DNA of 64,000 bases. Origin: Allodiplogaster sudhausi. Taxonomy: Eukaryota > Nematoda > Chromadorea > Rhabditida > Diplogasteridae. The number at the start of each line of letters is the position of its first letter. Position 1 is the first letter of the stretch. Shown one piece after another: positions 1 through 10,609 of the stretch. Under the pieces are notes generated by a model, which was given only the letters and a program-made list of their open reading frames with translations, made no database searches and was not told the DNA's origin. The position numbers and the translations under genes were made by a program. Location of the stretch: the NCBI GenBank assembly GCA_945643635.1, contig CALZFC010000020.1, forward strand, positions 3,061,501 through 3,125,500, in the 5' to 3' direction.

Positions 1-321
1 GGACACGCTCTACACATGCCAGCGAATTATGCATGCGTCGTATTTTCTTGGTATTTCAGTTATGTTACTTTGTTATGGAAAAAACAATGTTTACTTCACG
101 AGATGAGTCCGCTTATACATACATATATATATGGCTATGATGATCAGGACTTTAGCATTGGTGTATGCATATGCGGGGAAAACTATTCACACGTGGGATA
201 CAAATTTTTGACTATAGTTACATTCATGACAAGCTAAATGTCCATGTCAAGTGGTAATAAAGAATGCAATCGACTATTCTGTGTAGATCGAAAAATTATT
301 TACATTTTTTGTATGCTTTCC

Positions 322-368
<47 letters not shown>

Positions 369-1368
369 CCTCTCTCTCTCGCTCTCTTTCTCTCTATCTT
401 TCTCTCTCCCTCTCTCTCTCGCTCTCTCTCTCTCTCGCTCTCTGTCTCAAGTTCACGCCATTTTGTCTAGCACTTGCGCGAGAGAGAATATGATTTAGAG
501 AGACACATAGCCTGGAAAATTCAAATAAAATACTATTTGAGTTTCGAGCTCTTTTAATGATTTTTACTATTGGGAATTAATAGGTTTTTAAAATATCTTG
601 GGAATTAGTGTGCCTGTTAATTCCAAATTTTATTATTTAATACATTATTTCATAGTAAGTTTGAATCCTGTAGACGTGGATCCTAAAAATTAGAACCAAT
701 AAAGAATGATTGGATATGAAGGAGAGAAAGGGAGTTTGAATCTTCTCAGAAAAACTTCATTATTAAAAAGTTAGATATTAATTGTGAGAGGGAGCAATAG
801 GCATGGTGAGTGAGAGAGAGAGAGAGAGAGAAATAGAGAGAAAGAGAATAATCTAAGTCGTTTCTACTTGCCTATCAACCGGCGTGCTCAAGTGCGAATA
901 GGTCTAAATAAAGAGAGGGAAAACTATGAGTGGAGGTCGAGTGTAGTGTTCTCTACTTTCACGCTAAGTACTCCTTTCACAACATGGAGATTGGGAGAAG
1001 GAGACAATCACTTTATGAATGGAGAAAGAGAATGAAAGAGAGAGAAAGAGAGTGAGAGAGAAAGAGAGGATAGAGAAAGAAAGAGAGAGAAATAGATCGA
1101 AATAGAGAGTGAAAGACAGAAAGAGAGAGAAAGCTCATTCTCCTGATCATTACAACGTCCCATTTTACTGCGTATTGCACATGTGGGTGTGTTTTTACAT
1201 GTCCACGAGGGTGGTAGTAGCATGCCACTAGACTCTCCTGTTATGGAAGAAGAAGAAGAAGAAAGGAAGTTGTTAGTCATTCAAACAGGAAGCAATCATT
1301 TGCATATAATATATGGAGGCCTTGATCAATAAAAAAGCTAAATGTCACACATGCGCTAGTAAATTTTT
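1..1368. other. Left-edge non-coding stretch with CT/GA microsatellites
   Basis: No gene recognised. It holds a CT-rich microsatellite at about 318-445, a short GA array near 810-845, and GA-rich sequence near 1020-1135. Open frames here read only as Ser-Leu repeats and are microsatellite artefacts. Confidence 0.6.
318..445. repeat. (CT)n microsatellite
   Basis: Long, slightly interrupted CT dinucleotide array seen directly. It is open in several frames only because CT repeats encode Ser-Leu. Confidence 0.9.
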
Positions 1369-1462
1369 TTAAAGTAGGGCGATCACCGAAAAATTATGTG
1401 ATATTTTAAATTACCGCTACCCTTCACACTCTCATTCGCGCGTGCTATTTTCCCTCCTTTAA
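1369..1462. mobile_element. Short TTAA-flanked MITE, partial copy
   Basis: Begins TTAAAGTAGGGCGATCACC and ends CCTCCTTTAA. The left terminus matches copies at 19834 and 24545. The right terminal repeat has lost its inner TTTCGGTGATCGCC part, so this is a degenerate copy. The TTAA flanks suggest piggyBac-like target choice, which is inference. Confidence 0.55.
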
Positions 1463-1496
1463 GTCAGACGAATTTCTCTGCTCTTCCCCGTGTCCA

Positions 1497-1817
1497 TTGT
1501 CGCCTGTTTTTCACTTGTTCTTTCCCGTTTTGCCCTCCCCCCTCCTCCTCGCCTATGCCGCAGATGCGCTTTTCTCCTACCTCCTACCGTTTAGCCCTCA
1601 CAGGCGAATCCCCTACCGCATCCCAGAGACTCCCAATAGCAATCAAAGCAAAATGCTAAAGAAATCAAAGATGGCGAAGAAAGGAAACGTTATTTATTCG
1701 ACGGAGATGTCTTTTAAAAATGTAACAGGGATACATAGAGAAGAGGCGCTTCTCAAGAGGGCCAAAGTGGCGCAAGCATTTGATTCATTCATTTCCTGGC
1801 CAAAGAAAGTTAAATAG
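1497..1817 (+). other. Conserved open segment downstream of cassette gene (copy 1)
   Basis: A plus-strand frame of 106 codons lies just beyond the 3' end of the minus-strand cassette exon at 1878. A related copy at 7404-7658 keeps the same frame across the motif PYRIPETPN and on to the stop, with only a 3-nt length difference (KVAQAF against KVATTAF). Preserved frame is weak evidence for coding. The alternative is duplicated 3' UTR or flank of the minus-strand gene. No family recognised. Confidence 0.25.
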
Positions 1818-1877
1818 CAAAGTAAAGAGTTACGGAAGATTGATGAAAGCAAAAGAGCGAGTTCAGTTTTAATACTA

Positions 1878-2687
1878 TTAATAAAGAGAGGGTGCAATGG
1901 AACGAGGGTCAAAGCAGGAGTGATTCTTGAGCTGGACGGAGAAGTACGGAGAGAGCAGCGACCAGCACGCGGAGAGGGCGATCTCACTCAGCGGAGCCAC
2001 GCCCCCCAGGCGCATCTGGAAAGGGGGAGGAATTGGATGATGATCTAACGAAAGTATGTATACTATATGTACATTTGTAACATATTGATATCGAGTAATG
2101 TAATAAAATATAATATAACATTTCATGTCTCACATTCTAGAAAAGAAAATGGCCTGCCTGATATAAAATACGAAGAAGACTCGCCCGCCAGGAGAGTGCA
2201 CGACGCCCTCGGGGCTCAGCGTCTTGTTCCAGTCGGTCGGCACTTCTCGCAGCCTCAGTGTCGTCGAGCGATCGAGGTTGAGGTCGGTCAGCTTCACTTC
2301 CAGCTAAAATAATTTTAATTTTCAGAGTTATCTTCATCGTCTTTCATTGCTCTTTTGAAGAATTTTAAATTAAAAATAAGATAAAATAAGAGGATAAACA
2401 GACTGACCTGACTCGCAGCGGACTTGCTCGCCGAGAAGAAGAATCTTTGCACGCCTCCGGATGTCTCCGAGGGCGCCGCGTTGAGGATAGCGAATTCCGT
2501 CTCCGGCCACCGCGTGGTCGCCGCATCGACGTGAGCGAATTCCTCGTAGAGCGGGCGGTACTCGCCGATTCATATCGCCTGCGCCGCGTCCTCTCTCACG
2601 TCCGTCCGTCGGTAGAGCACGGACGCCTGGCGGCTCACGTAGCCGTGCACGCCTTCCCAACTTTCGAGCGCCGGCGCAAGCATGTAC
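1878..2687 (-). pseudogene. Cassette family-1 gene copy A, disrupted by foldback insertion
   Basis: Paralogue of the gene at 7723-8506. Recognisable exons on the minus strand are 1878-2015 (start of exon MRLGGVAPLSEIALS), 2172-2303 (LEVKLTDLNLDRSTTLRLRE) and about 2408-2687. The first exon is broken in two ways: an in-frame TGA at 2570-2572, and loss of its 5' end to a 2.8-kb element inserted at TTAA (2688). Splice sites of the last two exons are intact. Because the start and the frame of exon 1 are lost, it is called a pseudogene. Function of the family is unknown. Confidence 0.7.
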
Positions 2688-2691
2688 TTAA

Positions 2692-5495
2692 GAGAGCCAA
2701 TCTGAGAAATTCGACCATGCCCCATTGTAAAAGGACAGGGAACAAAAGTACCCTTTGATCCTAATTTCCTTAATACAGCGTGTGTAGGACCTAAATGGCT
2801 TCCCAAAACCGTTGTCAGAAAATTTTTTTTCTGAAGTATGTCTACAGTATGCCCTGATAGACCAAAAATATTCAAATGAGCGTAACTCCGTTGAACAGCG
2901 ACCAATCTCAATTTTGAAACATTTGTTCGATTCCTGGTCTAATAGCGCACAAAACAGCCATAGAAACATTTTTCTGAAATCTTCATTATAAAGGTCATTT
3001 TGGCAAAAATGTGTTTTGAGGGGTCCATTTCGGGCATTGGGACCCCCCCCCCCATGTTAAAAAACGGAGTACACCGCGTGAAAGAGCGTGGTTTGTTACC
3101 TCTAAAATAATTATTCTTAAAGTGAAAGTCCTACCTCGAAGGGACGGTAGCACGCGAAAAATGCGCGAGAGTAGATCAAAATGGCGCATTTTCAGCCTCC
3201 GAGGTACCGTGCAAGCGCATTCATCGATCCATAACTACGCTCAATGTTAATATTACAAACTCGTTAGCATATCATCTAAGAGCTCTCGCGGAGATCTTCA
3301 AATCTTACATACATAGTTCTATTTAAAAGTTTCGATTTATATGGGAAATTACGTTCTGTATAATTAGAAGGCTTAAAAAACTACTTCAAAAACATTTCCG
3401 CATGTCCAAACATACATCATAAGAAAGAGGATGAAATTTGGTACAAGATGAACTACTTTCAATGAATTTCCAATTATAAGATGTTTTATTATAAATCATA
3501 AAATGAGGGCCAGTTGATTCACTGTCATTCCGCCCAAGAATTCACAGTTTAGGTTATTCGAATTAGAATATTCCAATCCTCTTTTTTACACTTTTTCCAT
3601 GAGGCGTTTTTATCCTAATCTTATGGCTTATAACAAAAGATCATATACATGGAATTTCATTGAAAGGGGTTCATCTTGTACCAAATTTCATCCTCTTTCT
3701 TATGATGTATGTTGGGACATGCGGAAATGTTTTTGAAGTAGTTTTTTAAGCCTTCTAATTATACAGAACGTAATTTCCCATATAAATCGAAACTTTTAAA
3801 TAAAACTATGTATGTAAGATTTGAAGATCTCCGCGAGAGCTCTTAGATGATATGCTAACGAGTTTGTAATATTAACATTGAGCGTTGTTATGGATCGATG
3901 AATGCGCTTGCACGGTACCTCGGAGGCTGAAAATGCGCCATTTTGACCTACTCTCGCGCATTTTTCGCGTGCTACCGTCCCTTCGAGGTAGGACTTTCAC
4001 TATAAGAATAATTATTTTAGAGGTAACAAACCACGCTCTTTCACGTGGTGTACTCCGTTTTTTAACATGGGGGGTCCCGATGCCCGAAATGGACCCCTCA
4101 AAACACATTTTTGCCCAAATGGCCCTTATAATGAAGATTTCAAAAAAAATGTTTCTATGGCTGTTTTGTGCGCTATTAGACAAGGAATCGAACAAATGTG
4201 TTTCGGATTCCCTCTTCACTCGCGACCCTGTCCATTTCTTGGAAGAAGTAAAGAGTTCTGGAAATACGAATGACTCGATGTTCTTGATAAGTTCCTTGAC
4301 GGTAGAAGTACAGAACGAATAACAAGGATATTTATATCTTGAACAGTGAATACCAACGAAGAAGTGATCACTCAATTGTGGTCTTCTTGACCTTTCAACA
4401 ACAACACATCAACACATCAATTTCAATCGATACTTAGTGATGATGAAATAGCATGAAATGGTTGAATGAAGCTTAAAGGCTGAGTATGAAGAACTGGAAG
4501 AAAGAGAGTTGAAGGATAAGGAGTAATCAAGATATGGAATGAGAGAGAGAGAGGAATGGAAAGGAAATTAAGGTAAGAACCTTAATTAGAGAAAGAGTAT
4601 GGGAGAGAAGTTAAACGAGAAAGAAAGAGAGAAATAGGAGAGATGGAGAGAAAGAAAAAGGGGATACCAGATGAGCCTTAGTGCCCTTAGTAGTCGGAAG
4701 TGAAGAAGCTTGGGAAGGAAAAGCGGGAGAGAGAAAAGAGAGTGGCGGCCACGTGGAAAACGTCCAAGCCCAGCAGCTCTCGGGAATCCCTTAATCACGG
4801 ATGAAGGTTCCGCATGAAGTGGCGGGAGCCGAGAGCGCGCAAACCACGAGAATGGAAGGGAATGAGAAGGAGTGGGAATGGATGGATAAAATGGACCTTA
4901 ACTCGAAGTTAAGGTTAGAGTGGCTTTCGCCAGAGAAAAGAGAAGAAACCTGAATAAAGCAACGAAGGAAACATATAATGAGGAATAAAAATAATAAGCA
5001 GTAACTTCTAAACAGTAAGAAGTTATTAGGGGAAATAACGCGACAACATTAAATGAAAATAGGAGAGAAGGAGAAAAACCGCAGCATACACGGGAGGAAG
5101 AGGTGACAATGAATGCTGCCAAGACAAGAAAGTACACGTTGACCAAACGCAACGCGGCCACATCAGCTAAACCGCAACGCGCCTAGCAGTTTGACAACGG
5201 TGGAGACAACACTAAATAACTTATTGATACTGTAACACCATAAAGCAGTCATTTACAGCTATGCTCGAAACAAAATGTTTCAAAATTGAGATTGGTCGCT
5301 GTTCAACGGAGTTACGCTCATTTGAATATTTTTGGTCTATCAGGGCATACTGTAGACATACTTCAGAAAAAATTTTTTCTGAAAACGTTTTTGGGAAGCC
5401 ATTTAGGTCCTACACACGCTGTATTAAGGAAATTAGGATCATAGGGTACTTTTGTTCCCTGTCCCGTGATGGTCGAGTCTCTCAGACAGGCTCTC
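2692..5495. mobile_element. Foldback element 1 (long inverted repeats, TTAA flanks)
   Basis: The element starts GAGAGCC after TTAA (2688-2691) and ends GGCTCTC before TTAA (5496-5499). The left arm (about 2692-3535) is mirrored by 3545-4199 and then 5272-5495, so the whole is a long imperfect palindrome. No transposase frame was seen. The related gene copy at 8490 keeps the uninterrupted site GTACTTAAAGGAG, so the empty and filled sites can be compared and the insertion point is clear. The TTAA duplication is typical of piggyBac-type transposition; family assignment is inference. The right arm carries a nested insertion. Confidence 0.8.
4200..5271. mobile_element. Nested insertion inside foldback element 1
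   Basis: A segment of about 1.07 kb interrupts the right arm of the palindrome. It begins GTTTCGGATTCC and ends GCTCGAAAC, giving a short terminal inverted repeat GTTTCG/CGAAAC. It is flanked by AAATGT on both sides, a probable target-site duplication. The interior is GA-rich with no convincing gene. Boundaries come from where the palindrome breaks and resumes. Element type not recognised. Confidence 0.6.
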
Positions 5496-5499
5496 TTAA

Positions 5500-5905
5500 A
5501 AGGGAATTAAAAAAGCGTAATCCTGAATTCGCGCTTTTTGAATGAAGGAAGGGCGATAGAGCATGTACAAATGTACTTTTGGAGACGAGACTACAATAGT
5601 CAGGAAAAAAAACAAACAAATTACGGTTACGTTTCGTGAACGGTCAAATATCGCTAAACCGTTTCATAGATTTACCTTTTTTGCCACAAAAATTTCGTAT
5701 CACTATTTTTTTTTCGTTTTTTGACACAAAATATTTTCTGTCCTTAAATTTACTTTCTTTTGCCACAAAATATTTTCTGTCCCAAATTTCACCTTTTTTT
5801 GCCCTAAATATTTCTGTACATACATATATTTCCGTTCTTTTTTCTGTCAATAGTATGACCAAAAAAAGGTGCTCGCTTTAAATATAGGTCCCTATAAGTA
5901 TTTAA
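5500..5905. other. AT-rich spacer with short degenerate repeats
   Basis: No gene. Between about 5680 and 5820 a motif like TTGCCACAAAATATTTTCTG recurs in degenerate form three to four times. Confidence 0.45.
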
Positions 5906-6574
5906 TTAAGTAAATATATTAGTCTTTATACAGTATTCCTTTAATTCTTTTTTTAAAGGATGGTCTATACCAACCTTGAATTCTGCCCTGTTCATCATGG
6001 CCTCTCGTTTGCACCTCATCGATCTCGAGGAATCGAGTAGACTGATAATCCTGACGTCACCGGCGTTATCGCATTCCACTTTGAACAGTAGAATGCTGGC
6101 GAGCGCCGTCCACATGAACAGCTTGAGCTCGACGTGTTTTGCATCGCTCGAACTATTCCGTAGCATTATCTTCAACGGAATGCCTTCGAAAGGAGAGAAG
6201 CGGAAGGCGGCTGAGTACGAGACGGCCAACTCGGAACGGCCATCGACACGGACGAACATAAGTTGAAACTCGACGTTGACATAATGATGATGGGAGTGAT
6301 ATTCGATGGTGGCGAGAGTTCGCTCATCGAGAAAGACGACTGAATTCAGTGGAAGTTGAGAATGCATCATGCGGACGTTGAAGCGGAAGCCACTTGGGAA
6401 GAGGTCGCGACCTCCGAGGTCACAGGAAGTGAGCAGCGAGGAGAGCGGAAGGATGCGGTACTCACAGAGGAACTGCTCAGGGTCAGTGGAAGCGAGGACG
6501 AGAAGAGAGTCACTGGCTGCGGCTACCGACCAGGATGAAGAGGAGAGGGACGCAACCGGGTGGATGCCGTGCAT
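5906..6574 (-). CDS. Cassette family-2 protein, copy B (unrecognised)
   Basis: A single open frame of 222 residues starting MHGIHPVASLSSSSWS. It is clearly paralogous to the 207-residue protein at 9216-9839: shared blocks include LLVLASTDPE, CEYRILPL, DLFPSG, LMFVRVDGRSELA and RAEFKVG. The two proteins differ by many substitutions but keep their frames, which argues for coding under selection. No signal peptide, membrane segment or known domain was recognised. The tail after EFKVG diverges between copies, so a short 3' exon may exist in place of the read-through end. A GA-rich tract (CT on the sense strand) lies just upstream. Function unknown. Confidence 0.6.
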   Translation of the reverse strand: MHGIHPVASLSSSSWSVAAASDSLLVLASTDPEQFLCEYRILPLSSLLTSCDLGGRDLFPSGFRFNVRMMHSQLPLNSVVFLDERTLATIEYHSHHHYVNVEFQLMFVRVDGRSELAVSYSAAFRFSPFEGIPLKIMLRNSSSDAKHVELKLFMWTALASILLFKVECDNAGDVRIISLLDSSRSMRCKREAMMNRAEFKVGIDHPLKKELKEYCIKTNIFT

Positions 6575-6846
6575 TCTGGAAGTGAAACTGAGGTGGGAGT
6601 GAGACTTGAAGGATCTAGCTGATGACAGTGATGACAGGATAGAGAGAGAGAGAGGGAGAGAGAGAGAGAGAGAGAAGATGAGAGCCTGAACGAGAAACTT
6701 TGAGCAGAAGGAATAAAGTGTCGGGGCACTAATGAGGGTAATTACGCGTGGCCATTGTAGGATTACTCTCTCAAATTAGGTATGATCAAATAAGTTGCAA
6801 AGTGGTTAACGACGAGTGGTGTAAATGCTTACAATTAGGTAATGTC

Positions 6847-6865
6847 TGAGAGAGAGAAAGAGAGG

Positions 6866-6910
<45 letters not shown>
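6847..6910. repeat. (GA)n microsatellite
   Basis: Nearly pure GA dinucleotide array, seen directly. Confidence 0.9.
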
Positions 6911-6911
<1 letters not shown>

Positions 6912-7403
6912 ATTGAAGGACTCGGGCCCTCTTAATATTCGTCTCCTTCTGCGAAGGAGACGAATATGTTGGATCGTGATGGGGTGCATGAAAGGAATCG
7001 TCCGTTCTAACTGATCAATCGAATCTTCACCCAGCCGAAGAGGGGGCCTAATAAAATATTTTGGTTCTTGTTAAAAATAATATTTTTTCCTCAATTACTA
7101 CAAAAACTTCATTAATCAGTTTAATTTTTTAAACTTATTTACAACCGGTTACGACCAATCCGTTCTCTCATTGAAATCTAACCATCAGTTTTATTCCCGG
7201 TCGTCGGTAAAACATTTTCGTGGGATAATTTTAATATTTCTGCTCTGCCTTGTTTTTGTCTTCGTCTTAATCTTATTTTTATTATTCTTTTTCTTACTTG
7301 GAAATAGATTCAGTAGGAGGGATTTCTATGCTCTTTCCCGTGTCCATTCTCGTGTTTCCCCTCGTTCTTTTTCCGTTTTGCCCTCCTCCCCTCCTCCGCA
7401 CCT

Positions 7404-7658
7404 ATGCCGCAGATACGCCTTTCTCCTACCCCCTACCGTTGGCGAACCCCCTACCGTATCCCAGAGACTCCCAATGGCAATCAAAGCAAAATGCTAGAGA
7501 AATCAAAGATGGCGAAGAAACAAAACATTATTTATTCGACGGAGATGTCCTTTAAAAATGTAACAGGGATATATGGAGAAGTGGCGCTTCTCAAGAGGGC
7601 CAAAGTTGCGACAACTGCATTTGATTCATTCGCTCCCTGGACGAAGAAAGTTCAATAA
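7404..7658 (+). other. Conserved open segment downstream of cassette gene (copy 2)
   Basis: Counterpart of 1497-1817, with the frame kept through PYRIPETPN, MSFKNVTGI and LLKRAKVA to a stop at the equivalent place. It lies just past the 3' end of the minus-strand gene at 7723. It could be an overlapping or convergent small gene, or only duplicated 3' flank. No function is proposed. Confidence 0.25.
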
Positions 7659-7722
7659 CAAAGTGATGAGTTACGAATGATTGATGAAAGCAATAGAGCG
7701 AGTATTATTTTAGTATTATGTA

Positions 7723-8506
7723 TTAATAAAGAGAGCGTGCAATGGAGCGAGGATCAAAGCAAGAGTGATTCTTGAGCTGGACGGAGAAGTTCGGAGAGAG
7801 CAGCGACCAGCACACGGAGAGGGCGATCTCACTAAGAGGAGCCACGCCCCTCAGGCGCATCTGGCAAACTACTATGTGTACATGTAACTTGTAACTTACT
7901 GAAAACTAGTAGTGAAATATAATAAAATTCATGTCTCGCTTAAAGGAAAAGAAAATGGCCTGCCTGATATAGAATGCGGTCTCTGACGAAGAAGACTCGC
8001 CCTTCTGGAGAGTGCACGACGCCCTCGGGGCTCAGCGTCTTGTTCCAGTCGGTCGGCACTTCTCGCAGCCTCAGCGTCGTCGAGCGACCGAGGTCGAGGT
8101 CGGTCATCTTCACTTCCAGCTCAAATCTTTTCATTTCTGACATGAGAGTTATTAATCGAGTTGCATTACTTATTAAATCTATTTTGAAGAATTTTAAATT
8201 TAAGAAAAAATAAAATAACAAGATGAACGGATTGACCTGACTCTCAACGGACTTCTTCGCCGAGAAGAAGAATCTCTGCACGCCGGAGAACGTCTCCGAC
8301 CACCGCGTGGTCGCCGCGTCGACGCGCGCGAATTCGTCGTACGGGTGCCACAGCCGCCACAGCCGCTCCTCGTCCGATTCGTACGCGCCCCTCCGTCGGT
8401 AAAGCACGGCCGCCGGCTGGCGGTCGAACGCGCCCTCCGGTGGACTGGGGAGCACATTCCAGGCGGCGAGCGGCGGCGCAAGGATGTACTTAAAGGAGCT
8501 GTCCAT
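7723..8506 (-). CDS. Cassette family-1 protein, copy C (unrecognised)
   Basis: Three exons on the minus strand. Exon 1 is 8237-8506 (start MDSSFKYILAPPLAAWN). Exon 2 is 7988-8119 (LEVKMTDLDLGRSTTLRLRE ...). Exon 3 is 7723-7860 (MRLRGVAPLSEIALS ... ending SLY). Exon 2 most likely ends at FF before gtcaga, because copy A has a GT at the same place and the exon lengths then match exactly (132 nt); a GC donor 24 nt further on is possible. The predicted protein has about 180 residues. Exon 1 is rich in Arg, Trp and acidic residues (RLWRLWHPYDEF). No family was recognised and no membrane segment is evident. Confidence 0.6.
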
Positions 8507-9215
8507 GGAGATTACAATGTTACTGAATTTTTTGTTAATACTATCCGGTCCAACTAGAAACATCATTAGGAAAAGTGAGAATGCGTCCTGAAAGAGCACT
8601 GAGGAGAAAAACCACACTTTCCCCACGCCGTACTGTAGAATTTAGGGAGTGACGTCATCACCCCTTGCCTATTTTGTAAGCATGCACTCCCTCATTCTAC
8701 CAGAAAGAAGGTGAAAACTAGGTGCGAAGCGGCAAGCCACGCTTGAGATTCGAGGGAAGAGAAGAGAGGCAGAGAGAAAAAGGCTCACAAAGTCTAGTTT
8801 GTAGTGATGGATACTGTGCTAGCATACCGCCAAAACTGTTTACAATATCTTGCGCGAATTCAAACGATAGTTCTGCACAAGCGGCTTTCAAACTCTATGG
8901 ATAGTTCCTTTAAGGGGAAAACCCAATCTAGAATTCTGGAAAATTCAATAAATACCTTAACCTTTTCATAGTATACATAACAATGCTCTCTTCTCTTTAA
9001 TCTTAACTCTTATCTGTTTAATCTAATGAGAAACTCTTACTATTTTTGTTTGAAACAGAAAGAAACGTGCAATTCCGGAGACAGAGTAATCTAACAATTA
9101 GGGTATGAGGTTAAGTGGGCTCAATTCATGCTAAAGAAGGAGTCTTCCCCTAGCCAGAGTTAAGGATGGGGGTATAGTACTGATTTCTGTATCTTCTGAT
9201 TGCTGTACTTTTTGA
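8507..9215. other. Intergenic spacer
   Basis: Between the two cassette genes C and D. Nothing convincing seen beyond AT-rich sequence. Confidence 0.4.
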
Positions 9216-9839
9216 CTACAGTAACCTATCGTCAGCTCCAACCTTGAATTCGGCCCTGTACATCATGATCTCTATCTGCGACCCCATATCCGTCCGGCCG
9301 CTCAGTGGCGTAGTCGTGACGTCACCGTTGTTATGGCTCTCCACTTTGATCAGTCCGATGTAGTTGCGGGACCTCGTCGACATGAACACCTTGAGCTCGA
9401 GGGGTTGCTCGCCGTTCGAACTCATCCGAAGCAGTCGCTGTGGCTTCGCGCCGAAGAAGGGACTGAGGCTGAAAACGGCTGAGTGCGAGATGGCCAACTC
9501 GGAACGGCCATCGACCCGGACGAACATCAGTCGCCAGTCAACGTCAAAGCTCTCAGTGGAGTGACATTCGATGGTGGCGAGAGTTCGATCATTGAGAAAG
9601 ACGATCGGATTCGGTAGATGATCAGCATACAAAATGCGAACGTTGAAGCGGCAGCCACTTGGGAAGAGGTCGCGACTTCCGAGATCGCAGGATGTGGGCA
9701 GCGAGCAGAGCGGAAGGATGCGGTACTCACAGAGTAGCTTCTCAGGGTCAGTTGAAGCGATGACGAGAAGCGAATCACTGGCTGCGACAACGGACCAGGA
9801 AGAAGAGGAGAGGGACGCAACCGGGTAGATGCTGTGCAT
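9216..9839 (-). CDS. Cassette family-2 protein, copy D (unrecognised)
   Basis: Open frame of 207 residues starting MHSIYPVASLSSSSWS and ending VGADDRLL. Paralogue of 5906-6574 with the same block order: STDPEKLLCEYRILPL, LFPSGCRFNVRI, LNDRTLATIECHS, FVRVDGRSELAISH, IEIMMYRAEFKVG. It lies upstream of family-1 copy C on the same strand, just as copy B lies upstream of copy A, so the pair was duplicated as a unit. No known domain was recognised. A start further upstream is unlikely because the two copies begin at the same Met. Confidence 0.6.
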   Translation of the reverse strand: MHSIYPVASLSSSSWSVVAASDSLLVIASTDPEKLLCEYRILPLCSLPTSCDLGSRDLFPSGCRFNVRILYADHLPNPIVFLNDRTLATIECHSTESFDVDWRLMFVRVDGRSELAISHSAVFSLSPFFGAKPQRLLRMSSNGEQPLELKVFMSTRSRNYIGLIKVESHNNGDVTTTPLSGRTDMGSQIEIMMYRAEFKVGADDRLL

Positions 9840-10504
9840 TTTCGAAGTGAAATGGAGATGGGAGAGAGGGAGAGTAAGTGAGAACGAAAACGAGAGCCAG
9901 AACGAGAGACTTTGAGCAAGAGGAATAAAGTGTCGGGGCACTAATAAGGGTAATTATGTCATTTTTCGGTCTAATTACTTATGAATAAATTAGTTGTAAG
10001 GTGGTTATCGACTAGAAGTTTAATGCTTACTTACATAGGTAATGTCTTCGCCTTCTTAGTGGTCGGCAACCTTCTATTCTTGGTGACTTTCCCTACCCTG
10101 TGTTTATCTTTAAGACTTATTCGACTCGATCTTTCCCTTTTGATATTTGAATATTTCCCACACAGTTTGTCAAATTAGTAATGTAAGGAAAGGAGCAAAT
10201 GGATTATATTAGTGTTTTATGCTGCCTTTCCGAGTTAAAGCGGTAGAGAGGGATGGATGAAACGAGAGGGATGGAGAGAATGAGAGGGAAAGAGAGAGCG
10301 AAAGTAACAGAGAAGGAAACTAGTAAGTACGGAAAGGAGAGCTGTAAGAATGCATATATGATATACCATGATGATCATAGACAAGTCGAAGAATAATCAA
10401 TAACAAATTAATGTGTTACAAATGGTTGATGGTTTGTAGTAAAAGAGCGAGACAGAGTACGGTTTTAGTATTATTAATAAAGAGAGCGTGCAATGGAGCG
10501 AGGG
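9840..10504. other. Spacer; nothing coding seen
   Basis: Upstream region of copy D followed by AT-rich sequence. From about 10395 the sequence resembles the 3' flank of the cassette family-1 genes. Confidence 0.4.
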
Positions 10505-10609
10505 TTAAAAAAAGTAATTCTTGAGCTTTGCGGAGACGCTTGGAGAGAGCAGCGACCAGCACGCGGAGAGGGCGATCTCACTCAGTGAAGCCGCGCCCCT
10601 CAGACGCAT
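10505..10609 (-). pseudogene. Cassette family-1 last-exon remnant, copy E
   Basis: A splice acceptor (ccag) precedes MRLRGAASLSEIALS and the frame ends KLKNYFF stop. It matches the last exon of copies A and C, but it is shorter because the tail diverges. No matching upstream exons are visible between 10610 and 12800, so this is probably a 3' remnant marking the edge of the tandem array. Confidence 0.55.

Larger units (their letters stand above)
6575..7722. other. Spacer between cassettes with GA arrays
   Basis: GA microsatellites at about 6636-6675 and 6847-6910; an imperfect palindrome around 6935-6968 (CGTCTCCTTCTGCG...CGCAGAAGGAGACG type). The right third (from about 7320) is the duplicated flank also found at 1470-1877. 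No certain gene. Confidence 0.5.

Noticed and set aside
238..498. Ser-Leu-rich open frames over CT arrays here and near 11300-12540, 58410-58690 and elsewhere
   Set aside because: They are translations of dinucleotide repeats, open in several frames, with no conserved neighbours.
3872..4375. Open frames on both strands of foldback element 1
   Set aside because: They lie in palindromic arms or the nested insert, are not like any transposase, and their mirror copies are broken.
7964..7987. GC donor at the end of cassette gene C exon 2
   Set aside because: An in-frame GT donor 24 nt earlier is shared with copy A and gives equal exon lengths, so GC use is not needed here.
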